From positions 3,472,001 through 3,536,000 of the forward strand of contig NZ_CP139969.1 in NCBI RefSeq assembly GCF_034424645.1: DNA of 64,000 nucleotides. The letters are read 5' to 3'. Below, piece after piece: positions 8,826 through 17,327 of this stretch. The position numbers and the translations under genes were made by a program. Each line of letters starts with the position of its first letter. Positions within the stretch are counted from its first letter, which is position 1. Below the pieces are notes generated by a model. That model had not been told where the DNA came from. It saw only the letters and a program-made list of their open reading frames with translations, and searched no databases. This DNA is from Bordetella avium (lineage in GTDB: Bacteria > Pseudomonadota > Gammaproteobacteria > Burkholderiales > Burkholderiaceae_B).

Positions 8826-9794
8826 TCAGTTTTCAAAATTGACGACCTGGGTGACCGCCTGGATATTTTTTTCTTCGGCCAGAATTTGGGCTTTGAGATC
8901 ATCTGGTGAGCCGCCCAAGGGCTGGGCGCCGAGCGCAACAATGCGCGCTTTCACGGCAGGGTCGGCCAACACCTTATTCAGGGCCGCATTCAGCTTGCTT
9001 ACCCTGTCTTTGTGTGTCTCGGCAGGCGCGGCGACACTGAACCACACCGACACCTCGTAATCGGGAAAACCTGCCTCGCGCAGCGTGGGCACATCGGGCA
9101 ATTGCGGCGAGCGCTGACGCGAGGTGACAGCCAAGGCGTTTAATTTGCCGGCCTGGATGAAAGCCAGCGCTGACGATATCTGGTCTATGGTGAAATCCGT
9201 GTTGCCGCTCATCAGATCGACCAGCATGGGCGAGCTGCCCTTGTACGGCACATGCACAGCGTCGATCTGCGACTTCAGCTTGAAGAGTTCCGTCGATACA
9301 TGGCCGCTGGAACCCACGCTGGGGCTGCCAAACGTCAGGCCCGCCGGCTTGGCCCGGGCCTGTTCAATGAGTTCGGCCACGCTCTTGATTCCCGACTTGG
9401 GACCGACCATCAACACATTGGGAAGTGCGGCCACCAGAATCACGGGCGCGAAGGCCGTCTTGGGGTCGAAGCTCAGGTTTTTGTACACGTATTTGTTGAC
9501 GATCATCGGACCCGGCGTGCCCAGCATCAAGGTGTTGCCGTCCGGCTTGGCGCGCAATACCGTTTGAGCGCCCAGATTGCCGTTGGCGCCGGCAATGTTC
9601 TCGGCAATGACGGTCACGCCCAGTTCCTTGCCAAGGCCCTCGGCCATCATGCGGCCCAGGATGTCCGTCGTGCCGCCAGGCGCGAAGGGAATCACCATCC
9701 GTATCGGCTGCGACGGCCAGTCCGCCGCGCTTGCCTGTGCCGCTCCCAGCAGCAAGGCCGCCGTCCCCAAGACCGCTCCCAAAGCTTTGATCAT
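8826..9794 (-). CDS. Bug-family periplasmic substrate-binding protein
   Basis: A 322-residue protein. A signal peptide (about residues 1-23, ending AQASAA) is followed by the Bug signature WPSQPIRMVIPFAPGGTTD. It lies inside the SDR / hydrolase / BVMO operon with short gaps (37 nt to SDR, 13 nt to hydrolase), so it probably captures the substrate of this pathway. No TctAB carrier genes are nearby. Confidence 0.93.
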   Translation of the reverse strand: MIKALGAVLGTAALLLGAAQASAADWPSQPIRMVIPFAPGGTTDILGRMMAEGLGKELGVTVIAENIAGANGNLGAQTVLRAKPDGNTLMLGTPGPMIVNKYVYKNLSFDPKTAFAPVILVAALPNVLMVGPKSGIKSVAELIEQARAKPAGLTFGSPSVGSSGHVSTELFKLKSQIDAVHVPYKGSSPMLVDLMSGNTDFTIDQISSALAFIQAGKLNALAVTSRQRSPQLPDVPTLREAGFPDYEVSVWFSVAAPAETHKDRVSKLNAALNKVLADPAVKARIVALGAQPLGGSPDDLKAQILAEEKNIQAVTQVVNFEN

Positions 9795-9831
9795 GATGTC
9801 TCCATTTTTAGTTGACGACAGCGGCTGAGGC

Positions 9832-10581
9832 TCAGCCGTAACGCCCGCCGCTGATATGCAGGACTTCGCCTGTGATGAAACCGCTTCGCGCCGACGCCAG
9901 AAAAACCACCGCGTCGGCGACTTCTTCGGGCTGACCCATGCGCTTGATCGGCATGCCGGCCAGTGACCGCGCCCGAATGTCCGCGAACTGAGGCAGTCGG
10001 CTCAATCGCTCGGTCTGGATAATGCCCGGCGCCACGGCGTTGACGGTCACGCCGCTCTGGCCCAACTCGATCGCCAGCGCGCGGGTCAGGCCGATGACGC
10101 CCGCCTTGGACGCGGCATAGTTCGCTTTGTTGACATCGCCAAAGTGCGCCCGTGAAGCCATATTCACAATGCGGCCATAGCCGCGTGCGGCCATGTGCGG
10201 CGCGATCTCGCGAATGCAGTGAAACTGGCCTGTCAGATTGACGTTCATGACATCGGCCCATTGCGCGTCGCTCATGACGCCGATAGGACCATCGCGCGAA
10301 AATCCTGCGTTATTGACCAAAATATCGATGCCGCCCCAGTGCGCCAACACCTCGGCCACGGCCTGGCGCACCGGCTCGGGCCGGCTCACGTCCAGAGCCA
10401 GGGCCAGGGCCTGGCCTCTCGCTCGCGTGATGTCCTGGGCGGCGGACCCGGCTGCCGCAGCATCGATATCCGCCACCACGACGCGGCAGCCTTCGCGCGC
10501 CAAGGCCCGAGCGCAGGCCAGGCCTATCCCATTGCCCGCGCCCGTAACGAGCGCCACCTGATTCTCGATACCCAAGTCCAT
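9832..10581 (-). CDS. Short-chain dehydrogenase/reductase (3-oxoacyl-ACP reductase-like)
   Basis: A 249-residue classical SDR: cofactor motif TGAGNGIG (13-20), NNAG (90-93), catalytic Ser143, and Tyr155/Lys159 in YAASK. ATG 10581 is preferred because GAGGTGA directly precedes it; ATG 10593 in the same frame would add four residues. It is the first gene of the SDR-Bug-hydrolase-BVMO-dehydrogenase operon. It may oxidise an alcohol to the ketone used by the monooxygenase (inference). Confidence 0.88.
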   Translation of the reverse strand: MDLGIENQVALVTGAGNGIGLACARALAREGCRVVVADIDAAAAGSAAQDITRARGQALALALDVSRPEPVRQAVAEVLAHWGGIDILVNNAGFSRDGPIGVMSDAQWADVMNVNLTGQFHCIREIAPHMAARGYGRIVNMASRAHFGDVNKANYAASKAGVIGLTRALAIELGQSGVTVNAVAPGIIQTERLSRLPQFADIRARSLAGMPIKRMGQPEEVADAVVFLASARSGFITGEVLHISGGRYG

Positions 10582-10620
10582 GTCACCTCGCATGCCCGGC
10601 TTGATATGCCGTTGTCATGG

Positions 10621-10631
10621 TTACAGTGTGA
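10621..10631. promoter_or_regulatory. Candidate IclR operator 1 (TTACAGTGTGA)
   Basis: A dyad with 5-nt arms around one central base, one mismatch from TCACA-N-TGTGA. It lies 40 nt upstream of the SDR start and resembles three other sites in this block. Confidence 0.4.
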
Positions 10632-10673
10632 GCCTGGCAGGCGGCGCGACGTTAGTGCGAATTCACGCTTTAA

Positions 10674-10696
10674 TCACAATATGAACAAACTGTTCA
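10674..10696. promoter_or_regulatory. Candidate IclR operator 2 with adjacent inverted repeat
   Basis: TCACAATATGAACA (10674-10687) matches 13 of 14 bases of the site at 12933. It overlaps a second dyad, TGAACA-AAC-TGTTCA (10682-10696). Both lie in the 140-bp promoter gap between the SDR operon and the end of the IclR gene. Confidence 0.45.
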
Positions 10697-10721
10697 CAAG
10701 ACAGGAGAATCGGCGCAGGCC

Positions 10722-11492
10722 TCAATCCCTATGAACGAAAGTGGGGATGAAGTCGCCCTGTTGCAGTTCTTCGGCAATCAGCTGCGCGATCCAGCTCTTG
10801 CGCTCGGCAGACATGCGGCTGCGGATGGCGGCCACGCTGATCGCGGCCTGACTGCCGCTGGCGAACTCAAAACGCATGCCCACCCCGCTCACACCGTCAG
10901 CCACCAGATCGGCGGTATCGGCATGGCCGCGCCGGCGGGTCTGCTGCACCAGCTTGCGCAAATCACCCAGGCTTAGCCCGCGCGGATCGAATTCGTCCTG
11001 GTGGCGTTGATACAGCGCAGCGATCTCATCGTCGGGCAGATTCGACAACAGGGTGATGCCCGCAGAACCGATACCCAGCACGCGCATGCCGCCCACCCGC
11101 AATACCAAGGCTTTGACGGGGTAACTGCCTTCTTCGCAATGCAGGCAATGGCCATAGTCGCCATTGCGCACGACCAGAAAAACCGTGTCTTCGGTGCGCC
11201 GCGCCAGCCGGCGCATGATGGGCCGCAGACGCTCTACGACGGGCGCAGAACGCATGGCCGCCAAGCCCAGCTGCATGGCCTCGACGCCCAAGCGGTAATT
11301 GCGCATCGGATCGCGCTCGGCCAGGCCAAACTCAACCAGACTGGAAGCCAGCCGGTAAGCGGTAGAGCGGTCCAGCCCGGCTTCGGCGGCCAGCTCGGCA
11401 ATCCCTATGCCCTGCGGGTGGCAGCGCGAGATAAGGCGCAGGAGGCTAAGCGCGCGAAACACGGCCTGCGCGCCCTTGGTGGAGGCGGTCAT
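10722..11492 (-). CDS. IclR-family transcriptional regulator
   Basis: A 256-residue protein with an N-terminal winged helix (AVFRALSLLRLISRCHPQG, then ELAAEAGLDRSTAYRLASSL) and an IclR effector domain from about residue 85. ATG 11492 overlaps the stop of the MmgE/PrpD gene (ATGA). It lies between that gene and the SDR operon, all on one strand. Similar dyads sit upstream of each unit, so it is the likely local regulator. The effector is unknown. Confidence 0.92.
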   Translation of the reverse strand: MTASTKGAQAVFRALSLLRLISRCHPQGIGIAELAAEAGLDRSTAYRLASSLVEFGLAERDPMRNYRLGVEAMQLGLAAMRSAPVVERLRPIMRRLARRTEDTVFLVVRNGDYGHCLHCEEGSYPVKALVLRVGGMRVLGIGSAGITLLSNLPDDEIAALYQRHQDEFDPRGLSLGDLRKLVQQTRRRGHADTADLVADGVSGVGMRFEFASGSQAAISVAAIRSRMSAERKSWIAQLIAEELQQGDFIPTFVHRD

Positions 11493-12838
11493 GAAAGGGG
11501 AGACGGGATAATCACATCGTGATCATACGCGGCGATGCGCCAGGCCTGCCAGGCATCCCGCTCCACTGCGGCAGCCAGCGCCTCAACGCTGACTCGCCTT
11601 TCTGGCCACTCTCGGGCTAGGCCCTGGCACAGAGCCAGGGTCTGCTTGCGGTCCAAGACAAAATTGCCATCATGCGCCCCCGCATAGACTGCGCCGCTTG
11701 CCAGGGTCAATGACAGCCGGCAGGCCCATCGATCCAGGGTAGCGCAGGCGCGCACCCTCACCATGGCCGAACGCGCGTGCAAGGGTCCGGCCGCGAACTG
11801 CCTGGTGAAATGCGCCATGCCGGGCTGGCCATCTTGCAGGGTGGCCGCCAGCATAAAGGGCGCGCTCATGATGGCGCCCGATGGCGAGGCGAAGGGGCCA
11901 TAGGCGTCAATCCCGGGATAGGCGGCATCCTGCGGATTCATCGCCACCTCTAGCGCAACGACCTGATCCGCAGGGATACGTTCCAACAGCGCGCGCAAAG
12001 CATGCACCGGCGACTGATTAAAGGCACAGCCTGGATAGGGTTTAAAGGTCATGCGGGGCAGCTGCCAGTCCTGAAGCCCTGCTCCCTGCGCCATGGCGCT
12101 ACGGCCCGCGTAAGCACGGGAGAAACCGCTTGCGCCCTCTAGGCAAGCCGGCGCGCCCTGCATGCCCGCACGCGCCAACAGGGCCGACACCACAGCATCG
12201 CGGCTGGCCTTGGCCACTTGCAAACGCCATTCCTGAGAGCCGTCTGCCCAGGGCTGCAAGGTTCCCGAAGCATGCTGCGCCGCGATGGCCAGGGCCGACA
12301 CGGCCTGGGACGCCGGCAGGCGCAAGACGCGGGCGCAGGCCACGGCCGCGCCCAGCACTCCGTAAAGCGGGGTGGCCCGGAAACCCCGGCGGCTGGTCTC
12401 ATCCGCCAAGCCGAGCGCCAAACGAGGGATCAGTTCATAGCCCAGCAACAGCGCATCCCATAGGTCCTCGGGCGCGCAGGCCTCGGCCAACGCCAGGACG
12501 GCCGGGATGACGACGCAACCGATATGCGTCACCACCTCCGGATGGGTGTCGTTCTGCCCGCGTGCCGTGATGAGCCCGGCATTGATGAAGGCCGCGTCCC
12601 GAGGGCTGCGCCGCCCGCGCCCACCAAGAAGAGAGCTGCCGCCAGACTCCTGTGCAAGGCCGGCCAAGATATCGTCCAACGGATCATCGGCGGGGTCCAC
12701 CGCCAGCCCCATGGTCAGGTTGTACAGCAGGCAGTTACGCAGCACCTGGCGTACCGGTTCGGGCGCATCCGCAAAACGCCAGGAATAGGCCTGGTCTACA
12801 TACTGGCGGGCAAGCGGAATCGTCGACACAGCGGACAT
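11489..12838 (-). CDS. MmgE/PrpD family protein
   Basis: A 449-residue protein of the MmgE/PrpD fold (2-methylcitrate dehydratase, cis-aconitate decarboxylase and iminodisuccinate epimerase belong here). It has the helical N-terminal domain with HPEVVTHIGCVVIPAVLA and the central KPYPGCAFNQSPVHAL segment that matches the usual KxYPxC...H active-site region. No other methylcitrate-cycle gene is present, so a role in the linked catabolic pathway is more likely than propionate metabolism. It overlaps the IclR gene by 4 nt. Confidence 0.85.
   Translation of the reverse strand: MSAVSTIPLARQYVDQAYSWRFADAPEPVRQVLRNCLLYNLTMGLAVDPADDPLDDILAGLAQESGGSSLLGGRGRRSPRDAAFINAGLITARGQNDTHPEVVTHIGCVVIPAVLALAEACAPEDLWDALLLGYELIPRLALGLADETSRRGFRATPLYGVLGAAVACARVLRLPASQAVSALAIAAQHASGTLQPWADGSQEWRLQVAKASRDAVVSALLARAGMQGAPACLEGASGFSRAYAGRSAMAQGAGLQDWQLPRMTFKPYPGCAFNQSPVHALRALLERIPADQVVALEVAMNPQDAAYPGIDAYGPFASPSGAIMSAPFMLAATLQDGQPGMAHFTRQFAAGPLHARSAMVRVRACATLDRWACRLSLTLASGAVYAGAHDGNFVLDRKQTLALCQGLAREWPERRVSVEALAAAVERDAWQAWRIAAYDHDVIIPSPLS
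11512..11522. promoter_or_regulatory. Candidate IclR operator 3 (TCACATCGTGA)
   Basis: An imperfect TCACA-N-TGTGA dyad (one mismatch) inside the 3' end of the MmgE/PrpD gene, 20 nt upstream of the IclR start. This position would suit autoregulation. The surrounding 13 bases (11511-11523) also read as a perfect ATCAC-N3-GTGAT palindrome. Confidence 0.35.
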
Positions 12839-12932
12839 CGTGACCTAAGCAGTGATGCCGGGCAGCAAGCCCGGCGCAAGCCCACAATGGCGCCTGGCCA
12901 AAACAGGGTCAAGACGAGACCCGCTCTTTCGT

Positions 12933-12946
12933 CACAATGTGAACAA
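12933..12946. promoter_or_regulatory. Candidate IclR operator 4 (TCACAATGTGAACA)
   Basis: Contains a perfect TCACA-A-TGTGA dyad about 90 nt upstream of the MmgE/PrpD start. It matches 13 of 14 bases of the site at 10674 upstream of the SDR operon. The repetition at two promoters flanking one IclR gene is the main support. Confidence 0.5.
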
Positions 12947-13228
12947 ATGATGCCCATCACTGAGACGCCAACCGCAAGCATGCCTTCCCATCCTTGGCCC
13001 TGCCCCCCCCCCAGCACACTGCCCCTGCATCCCCCCCTCAAGACAGCAAAGCCTGCACCACACCGCCTAGCGCTTGCTGCTTCCCTCAAGCTGCGACCTC
13101 GTCAGAGATCATCGTAAAAACAAGATTTCATACCAGGGCGCGGTCTTGCAGGACGATCAACCTTGCTGCCATCGGGCACTGGAAAATCCCTCCCCGCACG
13201 CCCCCCAACATCGCCTACGGCATTGCCG

Positions 13229-13234
13229 TATAAT
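13229..13234 (+). promoter_or_regulatory. Candidate -10 element (TATAAT) for the HTH gene
   Basis: An exact TATAAT in otherwise GC-rich DNA, 80 nt upstream of the small HTH gene. No good -35 box is visible at the right spacing, so activator dependence or an extended element is possible. Confidence 0.45.
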
Positions 13235-13313
13235 CGCGCATCTTCGGCTGCCGCCTCTGGCGCGGCGGCCCAGGCCGCGAGGGCATGCCCCTCGCCCGTG
13301 AACAGACCAAGTC

Positions 13314-13553
13314 ATGAAAACAGCAGCCCTGCCGGCACGCCGGTGGCCGGCGTCGCGCATCAGTGAAGCCCGCAACCGCGTCGGCCTGCCTCAGGCAGAG
13401 TTCGCCGACTTGCTGGGCGTCAGTGTGCGCACCCTGCAAGACTGGGAGCAGGGCCGGCGCAACCCTTCGGGCGCGGCCCAGACCCTGCTTCGGGTGGCCA
13501 TTCTCCACCCGGAGACCTTGCGTGACCTGCCGCCCATGGACGAACCGGCCTGA
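13314..13553 (+). CDS. Small XRE/HigA-type helix-turn-helix protein
   Basis: A 79-residue DNA-binding protein. Its HTH (ARNRVGLPQAEFADLLGVSV then RTLQDWEQGRRNPSG) covers about residues 19-55 and is typical of HigA/NadS-type antitoxins. No HigB/RelE-like toxin gene is adjacent on either side, so it is either an orphan antitoxin or a stand-alone regulator. It lies 55 nt upstream of rimO on the same strand and may share its transcript. Confidence 0.75.
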   Translation: MKTAALPARRWPASRISEARNRVGLPQAEFADLLGVSVRTLQDWEQGRRNPSGAAQTLLRVAILHPETLRDLPPMDEPA

Positions 13554-13607
13554 AACCACCCGCGACCCAACTACCACGACGTGCGCGCGAACTTACGGTG
13601 AATTAGA

Positions 13608-15029
13608 TTGGAAATTCTCGAACACTCCCGGCCCGGCAAAGGCCCGGGCACGACCGCCAACGAGGGCGGCAGCTCGACGCTAGACGCCATTACGGCCGCC
13701 GTGTCCAAAACCGGCCGTGCGCCACGGGTGGGCTTTGTCTCACTCGGCTGCCCGAAGGCCCTGGTCGATTCGGAGCGCATCCTGACGCAGCTACGCACCG
13801 AGGGCTATGAAGTCACGCCCGAGTACAACGACGCCGATGTGGTGGTCGTAAACACCTGTGGCTTCATCGACAGCGCCAAGGCCGAATCGCTGGACGCCAT
13901 CGGCGAAGCCCTGGCGGAAAACGGCAAGGTCATCGTAACGGGCTGCATGGGCGTCGAAGAGTCCGCCATCCGCTCGGTGCACCCGAGCGTGCTGGCCGTG
14001 ACCGGCCCGCAGCAATATGAACAGGTCGTGCAGGCGGTCCACAGCGCCGCGCCGCCGCGCCAGGATCACAATCCCTATGTCGATCTGGTGCCGCCGCAAG
14101 GTGTCAAACTCACGCCGCGCCACTATGCCTATCTGAAAATTTCCGAGGGCTGTAATCACCGTTGCAGCTTCTGCATCATCCCGTCGATGCGCGGCAACTT
14201 GGTGAGCCGCCCGGTGGGCGATGTGCTCAACGAAGCCGAGCGCCTGGTCAAGGCCGGCGTGAAGGAACTGCTGGTGATCTCCCAAGACACCAGCGCCTAT
14301 GGCGTCGATCTGAAGTACCGCAGCGGTTTCTGGAACGGCCGCCCGGTCAAGACCCGCATGACCGAGCTGTGCGATGCGCTCTCGGAGCTGGGCGTCTGGA
14401 CGCGTTTGCATTACGTCTATCCTTATCCCAGCGTGGACGACATCATCCCCCTGATGGCCGAGGGCAAGGTGCTGCCCTATCTGGACATTCCCTTCCAGCA
14501 CGCCAGCCCGCGCATCCTGAAAGCGATGAAGCGTCCCGCCTTCGAAGACAAGACGCTGGCGCGCATCCACCAATGGCGGGCCGCCTGTCCGGACCTCACG
14601 ATCCGCTCCACCTTCATCGTCGGATTCCCTGGCGAGACGGAAGAAGATTTCCAATATCTGCTGGACTGGATGAGCGAAGCCCAACTCGACCGCGTGGGTT
14701 GTTTCCAGTATTCGCCGGTGGAGGGCGCACCGGCCAATGCACTGGCCGGCATCGTGCCCGACGAGGTCAAGCAGGAGCGCTGGGAACGCTTCATGGAGCA
14801 TCAGCAGGCCATTTCCGCTGCCCGCCTGCAAACCCGCATCGGCCGGGAAATCGATGTGCTGATCGACGAGGTCGATGAGGACGGCGCCGTCGGCCGCTCC
14901 AGCGCCGACGCACCCGAGATCGATGGTTGTGTCTATGTGTCGAGCGACACCCCGGTCAAGCCCGGCGACATGGTGCGCGTGCGCGTCACGGACGCCGATG
15001 AATACGATCTTTGGGCTGACCGCCTCTGA
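13608..15029 (+). CDS. rimO: Ribosomal protein uS12 methylthiotransferase RimO
   Basis: A radical-SAM methylthiotransferase that modifies Asp of ribosomal protein S12. The N-terminal UPF0004 domain begins at [20 protein letters not shown], with cluster cysteines also in VNTCGF and VTGCMG. The radical-SAM motif CNHRCSFC is at about residues 182-189 and a TRAM domain forms the C-terminus. The longest frame starts at TTG 13608 (473 aa). GTG 13701 would give 442 aa, closer to the usual length, so the true start is uncertain. Confidence 0.95.
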   Translation: MEILEHSRPGKGPGTTANEGGSSTLDAITAAVSKTGRAPRVGFVSLGCPKALVDSERILTQLRTEGYEVTPEYNDADVVVVNTCGFIDSAKAESLDAIGEALAENGKVIVTGCMGVEESAIRSVHPSVLAVTGPQQYEQVVQAVHSAAPPRQDHNPYVDLVPPQGVKLTPRHYAYLKISEGCNHRCSFCIIPSMRGNLVSRPVGDVLNEAERLVKAGVKELLVISQDTSAYGVDLKYRSGFWNGRPVKTRMTELCDALSELGVWTRLHYVYPYPSVDDIIPLMAEGKVLPYLDIPFQHASPRILKAMKRPAFEDKTLARIHQWRAACPDLTIRSTFIVGFPGETEEDFQYLLDWMSEAQLDRVGCFQYSPVEGAPANALAGIVPDEVKQERWERFMEHQQAISAARLQTRIGREIDVLIDEVDEDGAVGRSSADAPEIDGCVYVSSDTPVKPGDMVRVRVTDADEYDLWADRL

Positions 15030-15153
15030 TCACCGCATCCCCGTCTGCAAGCGTTGGCTGGCTGAGGCAAAGTCTCTATCGGCTCAACGACGGCAGGACC
15101 CAGGACAGAGACGGTGCTGGCGGGCAAACCCAAGCAATCGCGAGGCGAATAGC

Positions 15154-16344
15154 ATGTCATCGAAAGCATTAAGCGGCATCCGTGTTCTCGAACTGGGTCA
15201 GCTCATCGCCGGCCCCTTTGCAGCCAAGATGCTGGGCGAATTCGGCGCCGAAATCATCAAGATCGAACCGCCAGGCAAAGGCGATCCGCTGCGCAACTGG
15301 CGCCTCCTCCACGAAGGCACCTCGGTGTGGTGGCAGGTGCAGTCGCGCAATAAGAAATCCGTCAGCCTGGACCTGCGCCAGCCGGAAGCCCAGGACCTGA
15401 TCCGCAAGCTGGTGGCCGAGGTCGATGTCGTCATCGAGAACTTCAAGCCCGGCACGATGGAAGGCTGGGGTCTGGGCTGGGAAGACCTGCGCGCCATCAA
15501 TCCGCGTCTGGTCATGCTGCGGGTGTCGGGCTACGGCCAGACCGGCCCCTACCGCGATCTGCCCGGTTTCGGCGCAATCGGCGAGGCCATGGGAGGCCTG
15601 CGCCACCTGAGCGGCGAACCGGGTCGCACGCCGGTGCGGGTCGGCATCTCCATCGGTGATTCACTGTCGGCCCTGCATGGCGTGATCGGCATTCTGATGG
15701 CGCTGCGCTCGCGCGACGCCACCGGCCAAGGCCAGATGATCGACGTGGCCCTGTACGAATCCGTTTTCAATATGATGGAAAGCCTGCTGCCCGAGTACGC
15801 CGTATTTCAGGAAGTGCGAGAACCCGCCGGCAGCAGCCTGCCCGGCATCGCGCCCAGCAATGCCTATCGTTGTGCAGACAACAAATATGTGCTGATCGCG
15901 GGCAACGGCGACAGCATCTTCAAGCGCCTGATGGCCGTCATTGGCCGCCCCGATCTGGCCGAACTGCCCGAACTGGCCAGCAATAGCGGCCGGGTCAAAC
16001 ATGTTGACATGCTGGATGCCGCGATTTCCGACTGGGCCGGCCGTCACAGCCAAGAGGCGGTGCTCGCCGCGCTCAACCAGGGCCAGATCCCGGCCGGCAA
16101 AATCTACGATGTGGCCGACATCGCCGCCGATCCGCACTATCGCGCGCGCGGCATGATCGTCGACACCACCCTGCCGGATGGCACGGCCATCCAGGTTCCC
16201 GGCATCGTGCCCAAGCTGTCGGGCACCCCGGGCGAAATCGCCAGCCCGGCGCCCGCGCTCGGGCAGCACACCGACGAGGTGCTGGAAAGCCTGGGTGTGA
16301 ACGCCGAACAGCGCGCGCAATGGCGCGCGCGCGGCCTCATCTGA
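15154..16344 (+). CDS. CaiB/BaiF (class III) CoA-transferase
   Basis: A 396-residue family III CoA-transferase, beginning SGIRVLELGQLIAGPFAAK. The nucleophilic aspartate of the family is Asp169 (VGISIGDS). GAGG lies 9 nt before ATG 15154; the open frame upstream overlaps rimO and is not coding. Family members move CoA between acyl-CoA and free acids such as oxalate, carnitine or itaconate. There is no metabolic partner gene next to it, so the acid is unknown. Confidence 0.92.
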   Translation: MSSKALSGIRVLELGQLIAGPFAAKMLGEFGAEIIKIEPPGKGDPLRNWRLLHEGTSVWWQVQSRNKKSVSLDLRQPEAQDLIRKLVAEVDVVIENFKPGTMEGWGLGWEDLRAINPRLVMLRVSGYGQTGPYRDLPGFGAIGEAMGGLRHLSGEPGRTPVRVGISIGDSLSALHGVIGILMALRSRDATGQGQMIDVALYESVFNMMESLLPEYAVFQEVREPAGSSLPGIAPSNAYRCADNKYVLIAGNGDSIFKRLMAVIGRPDLAELPELASNSGRVKHVDMLDAAISDWAGRHSQEAVLAALNQGQIPAGKIYDVADIAADPHYRARGMIVDTTLPDGTAIQVPGIVPKLSGTPGEIASPAPALGQHTDEVLESLGVNAEQRAQWRARGLI

Positions 16345-16688
16345 ACAGACATCGTGGCGCCCGGGAGCACAACTGCCTCCCAGGCCACGCGCAGGAATAA
16401 ATAGCCGCTTATCGAGGACAGCATCGTCCATCGACAAGCCCTCACCACGCAGTTTCGCCAAGACAGCCGCCCTCTTCTGCACCTGGCCCAAGGCGATTCC
16501 TACCCTGCACGCAAGCGGCATTGCCCGGACAGGCGGCCGCCATTGGCGCAGCCCGAAGCACCCTCCCCACCTTAGCCGCCGTTTCCTGCGCCACGGCGTA
16601 TGCCGGTCCCCGTCCTGAGCGGGCCGCAAGCAATTGCGTACACTATTGCGGTTATCGATCCGGCCCGCTCAGGCCATGCGACACCATC
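16345..16688. other. 344-bp intergenic region with hairpins
   Basis: No supported gene. One hairpin at 16408-16438 pairs CTT, TCGA and GGAC with GTCC, TCGA and AAG around loop AGCATC, without a T-run. A weaker GC-rich hairpin lies just after the CoA-transferase stop. Minus-strand open frames here are extensions of shadows of the CoA-transferase gene. Confidence 0.5.
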
Positions 16689-17264
16689 ATGTCTTTGAAT
16701 CAAATCTGTGTGTATTGCGGCTCCAACAATGGCCGCCAACCCGAATACATCGAACAGGCCCGCGCCTTTGGCCGCGAACTGGTCAAACGTGATATCGGCC
16801 TGGTCTACGGCGGCGCCGCCGTCGGCCTGATGGGCGCCGTGGCCGATGCCGTCATCGAGGCGGGCGGCCGCGCCATCGGGATCATTCCCGAGCGGCTAAT
16901 GCAAAAAGAACTGGCCCATCGCGGCCTGACCGAACTGCACGTCGTGCAAACCATGCATGAGCGCAAATCCATGATGGCCGAAAAGGCCGACGGCTTTGTC
17001 GCGCTGCCCGGTGGCGCCGGCACACTGGAAGAACTCTTCGAGGCCTGGACCTGGGCGCAACTGGGCATGCACCAAAAACCCTGCGGCCTGCTGAACATCG
17101 CCGGCTATTACGACGCTCTGGCGACTTTTCTGGACCATGTCGCCGACGAGGCTTTCATGCAGCCGCAGCACCGCGCCATGCTCTCCATTGAGGCAGATCC
17201 TGCCCTGCTACTGGACCGCTTCGCCAACTACGTCGCGCCCACCGTTCCCAAGTGGATCAAATAA
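16689..17264 (+). CDS. LOG family protein (nucleoside 5'-monophosphate phosphoribohydrolase)
   Basis: A 191-residue protein with the lysine-decarboxylase-like/LOG fold. YGGAAVGLMGAVADA (40-54) and PGGAGTLEE (107-115) are the defining motifs. LOG enzymes hydrolyse nucleoside monophosphates, including cytokinin ribotides, to base and ribose phosphate. ATG 16689 gives the canonical N-terminus (ICVYCGSNNG). The HAD phosphatase gene begins about 60 nt downstream, possibly in the same transcript. Confidence 0.92.
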   Translation: MSLNQICVYCGSNNGRQPEYIEQARAFGRELVKRDIGLVYGGAAVGLMGAVADAVIEAGGRAIGIIPERLMQKELAHRGLTELHVVQTMHERKSMMAEKADGFVALPGGAGTLEELFEAWTWAQLGMHQKPCGLLNIAGYYDALATFLDHVADEAFMQPQHRAMLSIEADPALLLDRFANYVAPTVPKWIK

Positions 17265-17327
17265 GGGCGCACTGCGTTTCTGCAGCGCCCCCATAAAAAA
17301 AATGAATGCCGGCACGGCTCATCCCGC

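Larger units (their letters stand above)
12839..13313. other. 475-bp intergenic region with operator-like site, poly-C tract and promoter
   Basis: No convincing gene. The stretch holds a TCACA-N-TGTGA dyad (12933-12943) upstream of the minus-strand MmgE/PrpD gene, a run of ten C (13003-13012) with a second C-rich run about 20 nt on, a TATAAT hexamer at 13229, and a GCGAGGG/CCCTCGC hairpin just before the HTH gene. Short open frames here lack homologous-looking sequence. Confidence 0.6.
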
